Shown here: positions 17,787 through 23,962 of the stretch, in pieces
Layout: the number at the start of each line of letters is the position of its first letter
Numbering within the stretch: position 1 is the first letter of the stretch
Origin: Acidobacteriota bacterium
Lineage (GTDB): Bacteria; Acidobacteriota; Terriglobia; Acidiferrales; UBA7541
Reading direction: 5' to 3'
DNA: 38,659 bases
NCBI GenBank assembly: GCA_003224525.1
Contig: QHZB01000233.1
Location: forward strand, 1 to 38,659
Position numbers and translations under genes: made by a program
The notes under the pieces: model-generated
Database searches by the model: none
What the model saw: the letters and a program-made list of their open reading frames with translations, nothing else
Told to the model about the DNA's origin: nothing

Positions 17787-17907
17787 TGTCCCGCTTTGTG
17801 CTGGACGCCGCCGCAACGCTGGCGAGACGCGGTCAACTGTCGAGAAAGAGAACAAGCCCAAACTCATCCGGCTGCATATGGTGAAGGATGAGGTCATCGT
17901 GGCGTGA
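17786..17907 (+). pseudogene. PIN-domain (VapC-like) toxin head fused by deletion to a HicB-like antitoxin tail
   Basis: The first 13 codons, MSRFVLDAAATLA, match the start of VapC-type PIN toxins (FVLDxSvtLAW), including the first metal-binding Asp. The frame then leaves the family and stops at 17884. From about 17823 a second frame reads RDAVNC, and from 17839 a third reads VEKENKPKLIRLHMVKDEV and ends IVA-stop at 17907. That ending is typical of a HicB-like antitoxin family that is often mis-named 2-oxoisovalerate dehydrogenase subunit. So an internal deletion has joined the head of one toxin to the tail of an unrelated antitoxin. The last GTGA overlaps the start of the HicA remnant, as in an intact hicBA pair. 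Confidence 0.65.
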
Positions 17908-18154
17908 AATTGCCGTGCGATCTCTCGGGTGCGGAAATTTGCCATTGCTACCGCGCCGCTACGGTTAACAGGAAATCCGACAATCTGGAAACCACATTCG
18001 CGTTAGCTCTACCTTCAAGAGCTCAGAACACCAGGTTACAATCCCCGCATAGTCCGCTGAAAGTCGGGACGCTCGCCGGCATCCTTCTGGAAATCGCCGC
18101 CTACCTTGAAATCAGCAAAGAAGTGCGCGCGCGCTGTTCGGCTGGAGGAAATGA
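17904..18154 (+). pseudogene. HicA-family mRNA interferase toxin, broken by frameshifts and a stop
   Basis: Three frames together rebuild an 83-residue HicA. Frame 1 gives KLPCDLSGAEICH from the GTG at 17904. Frame 2 (from about 17954) gives RRYG, a TAA at 17966, then QEIRQSGNHIRV and SSEHQVTIPA. Frame 1 resumes at 18048 with HSPLKVGTLAGILLEIAAYL and EISKEV. A last shift gives LFGWRK and the TGA at 18152. Family landmarks are the catalytic His in SGNH, the TIPAH strand and the KVGTLAGIL helix. The gene cannot make an active toxin. Its start overlaps the HicB-like tail by GTGA. The remaining 79 bases to the next gene hold nothing I recognise. Confidence 0.7.
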
Positions 18155-18233
18155 CGGTGTAGTGGGGGACGTGTTTGGGAAGAAGAAATCGGCCTGCTCC
18201 GTTCGTAATGGCGGCGGTGGCTCGCGGTCAGAG

Positions 18234-18533
18234 TCAGGCGGCTTTTTGGAATTTGAGTTTGGCGGTGTAGCCGAGGGAGTAGAGGACGCGGAGGAGGAGA
18301 TCCGTGGAGATGTCTTTGGTGTTGCGGTTCATGATGGCGGTGACGCGGGTGCGCGAGGTACGCGCGAGGCGCGCGACCTGAGCATGCGTTAGGCCTTTGC
18401 GCTGAACGACTTCGACAATTTTTGAGTTGAGCTCGCTACGGAGCGCGATTTCCGCGCCGTCCGCCGGAGTGAGGCCCAGAGCTTTGGCGAGCTCGGCGGC
18501 CGTGCGTGTGATGGTGACTCTAGACTTCTTCAT
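18234..18533 (-). CDS. HigA-like XRE-family antitoxin
   Basis: 99 residues with an XRE helix-turn-helix: ELNSKIVEVVQRKGLTHAQV, then ARLARTSRTRVTAIMNRN, and a closing DLLLRVLYSLGYTAKLKF strand. This matches the antitoxins that follow Gp49-like HigB toxins (toxin gene first). The ATG has a strong AAGGAGTTGC site inside the toxin end, and the two frames overlap by 14 bases. The antitoxin is intact although its toxin carries an internal stop. It probably represses the pair through the palindrome at 18861-18878. Confidence 0.82.
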   Translation of the reverse strand: MKKSRVTITRTAAELAKALGLTPADGAEIALRSELNSKIVEVVQRKGLTHAQVARLARTSRTRVTAIMNRNTKDISTDLLLRVLYSLGYTAKLKFQKAA

Positions 18534-18852
18534 GGAGCAACTCCTTTAACCGCTTCTTTCCTAAGTCCAACTCGCGTTTGGGTGTCGCCTGGGTCTTTTT
18601 CACAAATGCGTGAAACACCAAAATGCCCCGCGGCGAACGACTGTAATAGAACGCGCGATAAATTCCAGTCAGGTCGCGGATTCTCAACACTGCAGCGCCT
18701 GGCTCGATTGAAGGCATGGGCCGGGAGAGCGGCATTGTAAGAACCTCGCCCTACTGAAGATCGTAGATAGCCTTGCCAAGCTCCTGCCGGACGTCTTCCG
18801 GGAACGAACGGATGGCAGCCCTTGCTGCAGGATGGAAGATCGCCGCCTTCAC
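18520..18852 (-). pseudogene. HigB/RelE-like (phage Gp49 family) toxin with one internal amber codon
   Basis: Read from the GTG at 18852 the frame gives FHPAARAAIRSFPEDVRQEL, GKAIYDLQ, then TAG at 18751-18753, then GEVLTMPLSRPMPSIEPGA and the rest of the toxin (LRIRDLTGIYRAFYY, GILVFHAFVKKTQATP, LGKKRLKELL). Apart from the one TAG (codon 34, where the family has Lys/Gln-Gly-Glu) the 110-codon frame is intact. One base change explains the break. A 71-residue product could still start at the ATG at 18735, but it would lack the first two helices. The catalytic strand with RIRD and YR is retained. Confidence 0.75.
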
Positions 18853-18860
18853 TTGTTTAA

Positions 18861-18878
18861 TGTCTCATATCTGGGACA
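18861..18878. promoter_or_regulatory. Probable HigA operator palindrome
   Basis: TGTCTCATATCTGGGACA is an 18-base inverted repeat (TGTC ... GACA, 7 of 9 pairs match) lying 8 bases upstream of the toxin start. Its place and form fit an autoregulatory operator for the XRE antitoxin. No clear -35/-10 pair was identified around it. Confidence 0.5.
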
Positions 18879-18904
18879 TGGCGTCAAGGAAGTGAAGTCT
18901 CCCG

Positions 18905-18946
18905 CCCGCCTGCGGCGGGTAGACAAAAGCGCCGGTCTGAAGACCG
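18905..18946. repeat. Double-hairpin REP-like element
   Basis: Two perfect hairpins lie side by side: CCCGCC-TGC-GGCGGG (18905-18919) and CGGTCT-GA-AGACCG (18933-18946), separated by TAGACAAAAGCGC. On the minus strand the second hairpin is followed by GCGCTTTTGTC, so it may also end transcription of the YdeI-like gene whose stop is 5 bases away. The double-hairpin form suggests a dispersed intergenic repeat, which one window cannot prove. Confidence 0.4.
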
Positions 18947-18950
18947 ACCA

Positions 18951-19679
18951 CTACAAGATTCCATCGCGAGCAACTTCTTTCGGCCCTGCTTTGCTTCTTG
19001 ATTTGCGTTCAGCGTGGGCGGAGGCGTCTTCAAGCATTTTGGTGATGCGGCGGTCGCGGGATTCGGGGGAGCGGTAGTAGAAGATGCCGAGGAGGTGGCT
19101 GCGGCGTTGCAGGGGAGTCATGGTCTGCCAACCTTGATAGGCGCGGGGATCGCTGGCGAAGGCGCGCTTGAGGATAGGAGGCAGGTCGAGTTCGGCTTCC
19201 ATCGTGGAGAGCAACTGTTCGGCGACTTGCTCGGCGCGGCGGACGCGGGATTGGGGATTTTTTACGTTGACGATCCAATCGCAGATCCACTTGCGCATGG
19301 AAAAGGTGAGCTCGTCAAACCAGCGGCGGAAGGAGCGGTCTTCGTTGAGGATGCGCAGGAGTTCGGCGGGGATGATGGCGACGCGTTTTGCGGTGTCGGG
19401 TTCGATGCGGAAATAGGCGGTTTCGCCGGGGGTGGCGTGGGCTCCCGTCTGCATGGACTTTTTGACGAGCATGCAGTGATAGCCCTTGCTGGTGGGGAAG
19501 ACGGAAGCGCGAAACGCGAAGCCGTTGACTTCGCCTTTGACTCTGACCTTGGCACGGGTTCCCCAGACTTTAGAGACATCGAACGGGATGCGGATAATGA
19601 CCCAGCCGAGTCTCGAGTCCACCATGCGCTCGAGAGTGGCCTTAAAGACTTTCGCGACTCGTTTCGGACTTTCCTTCAC
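18951..19679 (-). CDS. DUF1905 / YdeI (OmpD-associated) family protein
   Basis: 242 residues. The N-terminal half (VFKATLERM, LGWVIIRIPFDVSKVWGTR, VKVRVKGEVNG-like strand and FPTSKGYHCMLVKKSMQ) matches DUF1905, a small beta barrel. The C-terminal half (PPILKRAFASDPRAYQGWQT, MTPLQRRSHLLGIFYYRSP) matches the helical YdeI/OmpD-associated domain reported in bacteriocin-protection-type proteins. Basic residues (ERKSRSKAGPKE) close the chain. I chose the GTG at 19679; a GTG at 19724 keeps the frame open but lies inside the terminator of the upstream gene. Activity not established. Confidence 0.8.
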   Translation of the reverse strand: MKESPKRVAKVFKATLERMVDSRLGWVIIRIPFDVSKVWGTRAKVRVKGEVNGFAFRASVFPTSKGYHCMLVKKSMQTGAHATPGETAYFRIEPDTAKRVAIIPAELLRILNEDRSFRRWFDELTFSMRKWICDWIVNVKNPQSRVRRAEQVAEQLLSTMEAELDLPPILKRAFASDPRAYQGWQTMTPLQRRSHLLGIFYYRSPESRDRRITKMLEDASAHAERKSRSKAGPKEVARDGIL

Positions 19680-19710
19680 GGCGGATCTAGCGGGACGAGG
19701 ATTTCGGAAG

Positions 19711-19740
19711 ACAAAAGAGGGCACGCCGGAGCGTGCCCTC
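19711..19740 (-). terminator. Strong intrinsic terminator of the STAS gene
   Basis: A perfect 10-bp stem, GAGGGCACGC / GCGTGCCCTC with a 4-base loop, is followed on the minus strand by TTTTGTC. It lies 60 bases after the stop of the minus-strand STAS gene and fits a textbook rho-independent terminator. Confidence 0.8.
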
Positions 19741-19799
19741 CGGCAAAGGTCACACGCGCAAAACCAGCGTGTGTGGCACTTGCCATCTGGCTTGGACGC

Positions 19800-20159
19800 T
19801 TATACTCCGGCGCCTTTCGAAAAGCTGGCGACGGCTTCGGCTTCAGTGTTGTACACATCGAAGACGGTCAGCAATTTGGTGATCTGGAGGACTTCCTGGA
19901 ACTTGCTGCCCAGGTGGCAGAGGCGCAGAGAAGCGCCCTGCGTCTTGACACTGTGATGAGCGGCAACCAGGGTGCCCAGCCCCGCGCTGTCGATGAAAGT
20001 GACGTTGTCCATGTTGAGGACAATTTTCTTTTTTCCTTCGGCGATGAGCGATTTCACTTTTTCGCGCAGGGCATTGCTTTCCTCGCCGAGAACGATTCGG
20101 CCGTCCAGTGCCACCACGGACACGCCATTCACTTCGCGGTATGTCATCTTCAAAGCCAC
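19800..20159 (-). CDS. STAS-domain anti-sigma factor antagonist
   Basis: 119 residues from the GTG at 20159, which has a strong GAGGAGG site; upstream in-frame codons only translate that site. The fold order fits SpoIIAA: GVSVVALDGRIVLGEESNAL, then KKIVLNMDNVTFIDSAGLGT with the phosphorylatable Ser at about residue 58, and LRLCHLGSKFQEVLQITKL. Such proteins bind and release anti-sigma kinases when the Ser is unphosphorylated. No kinase or phosphatase gene lies nearby, so partners are elsewhere. Followed by its own terminator. Confidence 0.9.
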   Translation of the reverse strand: MALKMTYREVNGVSVVALDGRIVLGEESNALREKVKSLIAEGKKKIVLNMDNVTFIDSAGLGTLVAAHHSVKTQGASLRLCHLGSKFQEVLQITKLLTVFDVYNTEAEAVASFSKGAGV

Positions 20160-20292
20160 GTTATTTTCCTCCTCATCGGAAAGCGGTTCCGGCGGCAACC
20201 CGGGCCGGAGCCGTAAAGCTTATCAAAATATGGATGATCCCTGAGCGATGAATCGTAATCGAAGACCGGGCAGCGGTCAAATCACCTCGAGG

Positions 20293-20523
20293 CTAATAAT
20301 AGTCCGCGCAGGGCATGTAATAGCCGCACGCGGAACAGAGCAACTTGCAGCGCCGCAACTCCAACCGCTGCGAGCAGACGGGACAATACCGCGAAGGATC
20401 TTCAGTACCAGCGACGAGACTCGGAATGCCCAGCAAAGGCGCAACGGATTCAGCTGCGGCCTGTGCCGACTCGGCCTGGACCTGGGCTAGCTGGGCTAGC
20501 TCCCATTTCGCGGCGCGTTCCAC
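20293..20523 (-). CDS. Small zinc-ribbon protein, 76 residues
   Basis: The N-terminal half is an Ala/Glu/Gln-rich helix (MERAAKWELAQLAQVQAE). The C-terminal half has four cysteines in ribbon spacing, YCPVCSQRLELRRCKLLCSA then CGYYMPCADYY; the first CPVC and later CSAC pairs form the likely zinc site, and extra cysteines flank them. The chain ends CADYY. Ribbon modules like this bind nucleic acid or protein partners; a role is not assigned. The start is GTG with no clear ribosome site. A G-rich tract lies 26 bases upstream. Confidence 0.65.
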   Translation of the reverse strand: MERAAKWELAQLAQVQAESAQAAAESVAPLLGIPSLVAGTEDPSRYCPVCSQRLELRRCKLLCSACGYYMPCADYY

Positions 20524-20549
20524 GGCTGGACGGTTATAGCACAGTGGAA

Positions 20550-20580
20550 GGGAATAGGGGATAGGGGATAGGGAATGGGG
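20550..20580 (+). repeat. G-run tract, potential G-quadruplex
   Basis: Five runs of three or four G separated by short AT spacers (GGGAATAGGGGATAGGGG and on, unit about AGGGGAT) occur in 31 bases. This meets the usual G3+N1-7 quadruplex pattern on the plus strand. It lies upstream of the minus-strand zinc-ribbon gene in a 241-base gap (20524-20764) that otherwise holds only the hairpin at 20731. Confidence 0.5.
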
Positions 20581-20730
20581 AGCAGGCTGCTTGCACTGGA
20601 AGGTGAAGGGACAGGACGTTTGGAGCGCGGGAATTTAGCGCCAGCGATTGAATTGGATTGAAACCTACGCTGCGCTTGGCGCATCTTTCTTATTGAGGCT
20701 AATTGGGTTTTGAGGAAAGATTGATTGTGA

Positions 20731-20752
20731 AAGGCCCGGCAGGCCGGACCTT
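20731..20752. repeat. GC-rich hairpin upstream of the exported protein gene
   Basis: AAGGCCCGGC-AG-GCCGGACCTT pairs at 9 of 10 positions. It ends just before the AGGTGAG ribosome site of the gene that starts at 20765, so it may form in the leader RNA. The core CCGGCAGGCCGG recurs inside the next gene near 21581. Confidence 0.4.
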
Positions 20753-20764
20753 CAGGTGAGAACT

Positions 20765-21535
20765 ATGGTCCGCCAGATCATTCTTACAGGTTTTGTGGTT
20801 TTTCTCCCGGCAGGCGCGCAGGCACAAGGGCGCGGAGGGATGCCGCAGGTTTCCCATGCTGTCGGTGTTGCACCCAGGGTGGTGAGGCCGGCTCCGCACG
20901 CGGGGATTGCGCAAGCGATGCCTGGCACGCGGACGGTGACGAGAGGCGGGGCAGTGCGCCCGAGAACGGCGGCGCCAGCAGTGCGAAGTACGCGACCGCA
21001 GATCACCACGCGAAGGCGCTTCGATGGCGAGGATAGTCGTCTTCGATCGGATTGCAGCTCGGCGCCGGGGTTGGGATTCGATGAGGTACACCAGGCCGCG
21101 ACGTGCGGATCAGGGGCAATGGGCTTGCGGGGGCGCGGGCTTCAGGAACCCTTTTTCTTTCCTTTTTTTGACGGCGGATTTTCCGTGCCGAGTTCTCCGG
21201 TAGCCGCAGATGATGGTTCGGCGGCCGAGAGTCCACAACCGGAAGCCCCGGATGCCGAAGTTCGCGAGACAGACCGGCGAAACCGAACTCCTCAGCCAGT
21301 AACGGCGCCGGCGGCTGAAACGGCTAGCACTGCAGCTTCCGATAACGAGGGATTTGTTTTTGTGCGGCGGGATGGAACGGTGTTTTTTGCGGTGGCCTAC
21401 GCGTGGGAAAAAGGGACGCTGCGCTACGTTACGAGCCAGGGTTTGCGCCGCACCGTCACCCAGGATACGCTGGATCTGGACGCAACGCGGCAATTCAACG
21501 AACAACGCGGATTGAATTTTCGATCGCCGGGGTGA
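20765..21535 (+). CDS. Exported Pro/Ala-rich protein with a conserved C-terminal domain
   Basis: 256 residues from ATG 20765 with AGGTGAG upstream. A signal peptide (VRQIILTGFVVFLPAGAQAQ) is followed by a low-complexity Arg/Pro/Ala stretch, an FFFPFFDGGF patch, and an acidic/Pro linker. The final 60 residues are the ordered part: GFVFVRRDGTVFFAVAYAW, KGTLRYVTSQGLRRTV, DTLDLDATRQFNEQRGL. I associate this ending with secreted hypothetical proteins of Acidobacteriota, by memory only. No enzyme motif seen. It is convergent with the CDF transporter gene; a GTGAAA/TTTCAC hairpin spans the 3-base gap. Confidence 0.7.
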   Translation: MVRQIILTGFVVFLPAGAQAQGRGGMPQVSHAVGVAPRVVRPAPHAGIAQAMPGTRTVTRGGAVRPRTAAPAVRSTRPQITTRRRFDGEDSRLRSDCSSAPGLGFDEVHQAATCGSGAMGLRGRGLQEPFFFPFFDGGFSVPSSPVAADDGSAAESPQPEAPDAEVRETDRRNRTPQPVTAPAAETASTAASDNEGFVFVRRDGTVFFAVAYAWEKGTLRYVTSQGLRRTVTQDTLDLDATRQFNEQRGLNFRSPG

Positions 21536-21538
21536 AAG

Positions 21539-22498
21539 CTATTTTTTCACGGGTTCCGGCATAACGTAGCCGGATGTTGCCGGCAGGCCGGCACGCTCCA
21601 ACTGCACGGTGGTGTGCTCAACTCCAAATTCCTTTGCCGCGACGCGCTGAATCGAGGCCAGCAGGCGCTCACACTCGTCGAGGTGCATATCCGGAATGCG
21701 CGCGTGGAGACTGAGCGCATGGTGACCGCCGCCGAGGGACCAAAGATGCACATCGTGCACTTCCTGCACGCCTTCGACGGTCAAGATAGCCCTGGCGACA
21801 TCTTCAACCCGCAAATCAAGCGGGCGGCCTTCCAGAAGAATGTGTGAGGATTCGCGCAGGATGCCGATGCTGGACCACAGCACGAGCAAGCCGATGGCCA
21901 GGCCGAGAAGCGGATCGATCCAAAACGCACCGGTCGCATGGATGATTACTGCGCCGGCGATGATGGCGATATTTGAAAGCGCGTCACCGAAATTGTGAAC
22001 GAGGATGCTGCGCAGATTGAGGTCGCCCCTCCCGCGGACGAGAGCGAGGGTGATGCCGCCATTGACGGCGAGAGCGACGACGGAGGTCCAGATCATCCAG
22101 CTCTCGACCACGGTCACGGGAGAGCGGAAGCGTTCGAAAGCTTCATATCCGAGCCAGAGCGAAAGCAGGACCAGGACAAATGTGTTGGTAAAGGCAGCCA
22201 GTGTGCCGGCGCGGTGATAGCCGTAGGTCTTTTCGCTATCGGCTGGCCGTTCGGCCCAGCGCATCGCGAGATAGGAAATGCCGAGCGCGGGGACGTCGGA
22301 AAGATTGTGAACCGCGTCGTTCAGAAGGGCGACGCTGCGGCCGAGAATGCCGCCAAAGACCTCCGCTACAACCAAACCGAGTGTGGCGGCCATGGCCCAG
22401 CCAAGCACGGAGGGGCGCAGCGTGGGGTGAGAGTGGCCGGCGTGAGCATGGCCGGGGGAATGCGAATGACCGGCGTGGTCGTGGGAATGAGCGGCCAT
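21539..22498 (-). CDS. Cation diffusion facilitator transporter (CzcD/ZitB-like)
   Basis: 319 residues. A His-rich N-terminus (HSHDHAGHSHSPGHAHAGHS) likely binds metal in the cytoplasm. Six membrane segments follow; the transport-site pairs are HNLSD in segment 2 and HNFGD in segment 5. The cytoplasmic C-terminal domain (GVQEVHDVHLWSLGGGHHAL) is the ferredoxin-like dimer module. Relatives export Zn2+, Co2+ or Cd2+ in exchange for protons; the HxxxD pairs favour zinc. No metal-responsive regulator is adjacent. Confidence 0.92.
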   Translation of the reverse strand: MAAHSHDHAGHSHSPGHAHAGHSHPTLRPSVLGWAMAATLGLVVAEVFGGILGRSVALLNDAVHNLSDVPALGISYLAMRWAERPADSEKTYGYHRAGTLAAFTNTFVLVLLSLWLGYEAFERFRSPVTVVESWMIWTSVVALAVNGGITLALVRGRGDLNLRSILVHNFGDALSNIAIIAGAVIIHATGAFWIDPLLGLAIGLLVLWSSIGILRESSHILLEGRPLDLRVEDVARAILTVEGVQEVHDVHLWSLGGGHHALSLHARIPDMHLDECERLLASIQRVAAKEFGVEHTTVQLERAGLPATSGYVMPEPVKK

Positions 22499-22684
22499 CC
22501 ACTTTATTCTACCCGCACGATGGCGGCGGTGCAGTCCTTTCCCTTGCTTGTTAGGCAGTATGACACTTAGCCTCCGCGAATTGATTGACGCTCCTTCCGT
22601 CGGCTGCGACCATGAAGCGAGCTTCTCGTGCCGCGCGTGTTGGTGCGGAACGAGCCTTCACACAGGGGTTTTGCGCTCAGAGCA

Positions 22685-23854
22685 ATGACGGTTCCCATCG
22701 CCAAATTGAGTTTCTGGGGCGTGCGCGGATCGACGCCGACGGTGGACCCGGCGACGTGGCGCTACGGCGGCAATACGCCTTGTCTGGAGCTGATTGCGCC
22801 GGACGGCACGCAATTCATTCTGGATTGCGGCACGGGGCTGCGCATGCTGGGGAGCCGCTGGGCCACGCCGAATGGCGGGAAAGCTCCGGAGACGCAAATC
22901 CTGGTCACGCATTATCACTGGGATCACATCCAGGGGATTCCTTTTTTTTCACCGCTGTACGTGGAGAACAACGAATTTCATTTCTACAGCTTCCGATCCA
23001 AATATCTGGGGCGCGACAGCCTGAAACAAGTCTTCGAAGCGCAGATGGCGCTGCCCTATTTCCCCGTGGACATGTCCGCGATGAACGCCAAGCGAAAGTT
23101 CAAGGAAATGGACGGCGGCGATACTTTCAAGGTTGGAGAGAACAAGATCACGGCGCGCTGGCTGAATCATCCGCAGGGCTGCCTGGGCTTTCGAATCGAG
23201 ACGCCGGCGGGGACGGTGGCCTATGCCACGGACAACGAGCCGGGCGACCCGAAACTGGACGAGAGCCTGCGAGAGCTGGCTGCCGGTGCGGACATCTTCA
23301 TTAACGACGCGCAATTCACACCCGAGCAACTGGAGACGACGAGAAAAGGCTGGGGGCATTCCTCGTGGCTGGAGGGCGTAAAAGTGGCGCGCCACGCGGG
23401 TGCGAAAACCCTGGTGCTTTTCCATCACGACCCCGATTCGACCGATCGCATGGTGGATTCGATTCTGCGGCAGGCGCGGGAAGAGTTCGATTCGGTGTAT
23501 GCGGCGAGCGAGGGCATGGTGATCACGCTCGGGGCGCCGGGAGACAGAGTTCAAGCGCACATGCCGGGAACGCGAACGGCGCTGCGCCGCGAAGCACAAT
23601 TCCATGCGAAAGTCTGCGGCGTAACCGAAGGCGGGAAAGACTTCGAGGAGGAGACCATCGTCCGGGACATTTCCCTGCAGGGAGCGCTGATTTCGCTGAA
23701 GCACCTGCCGCGGCTGCAATCGGAGCTGCAAGTCACCATGGAGGCGCCGGGCGCGGATGGCGTGCAAGCGATGAACTTGCGCGGTTACGTCGTGAGGATC
23801 GAGGCGGGACCGGAGAAGGGGCATGTGGCCGTCGGCGTAGTTTTTACTGACTGA
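22685..23854 (+). CDS. Metallo-beta-lactamase-fold hydrolase with C-terminal PilZ domain
   Basis: 389 residues. The N-terminal domain starts LSFWGVRGSTPTVDP and has the HxHxDH zinc motif as HYHWDH at residues 76-81, later ATDNEPGD and LFHHDPDSTD. The C-terminal 95 residues are a PilZ-like domain: RTALR at 297-301 and DISLQG at 328-333 correspond to the RxxxR and D/NxSxxG c-di-GMP-binding motifs. This suggests a hydrolase (cyclic nucleotide or nucleic-acid type) under c-di-GMP control; the substrate is not known. ATG 22685 was preferred over the GTG at 22628 because the fold begins right after it. Confidence 0.85.
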   Translation: MTVPIAKLSFWGVRGSTPTVDPATWRYGGNTPCLELIAPDGTQFILDCGTGLRMLGSRWATPNGGKAPETQILVTHYHWDHIQGIPFFSPLYVENNEFHFYSFRSKYLGRDSLKQVFEAQMALPYFPVDMSAMNAKRKFKEMDGGDTFKVGENKITARWLNHPQGCLGFRIETPAGTVAYATDNEPGDPKLDESLRELAAGADIFINDAQFTPEQLETTRKGWGHSSWLEGVKVARHAGAKTLVLFHHDPDSTDRMVDSILRQAREEFDSVYAASEGMVITLGAPGDRVQAHMPGTRTALRREAQFHAKVCGVTEGGKDFEEETIVRDISLQGALISLKHLPRLQSELQVTMEAPGADGVQAMNLRGYVVRIEAGPEKGHVAVGVVFTD

Positions 23855-23886
23855 TTTAGAGTTTCAAGTTCATAGGACGTTCTATA

Positions 23887-23912
23887 TAGGGGCGAAGCGT
23901 GCTGCGCCCCTA
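23887..23912. repeat. Palindromic REP-like hairpin
   Basis: TAGGGGCG and CGCCCCTA form a perfect 8-bp stem around a 10-base loop (AAGCGTGCTG) in the 108-base gap between two plus-strand genes. There is no T-run, so it is more likely a dispersed repeat or mRNA-stabilising element than an intrinsic terminator. Confidence 0.45.
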
Positions 23913-23962
23913 CTGCTATCTTGGCCTGAGCGTGCCGCTGCTGTAGGCTGAGGTGACGGCCC

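Noticed and set aside
15909-17945. A 678-codon minus-strand frame across the DUF1015 gene
   Set aside because: It has no family motif, is Arg/His-rich and runs antisense to a clear gene; long antisense frames are common in high-G+C DNA.
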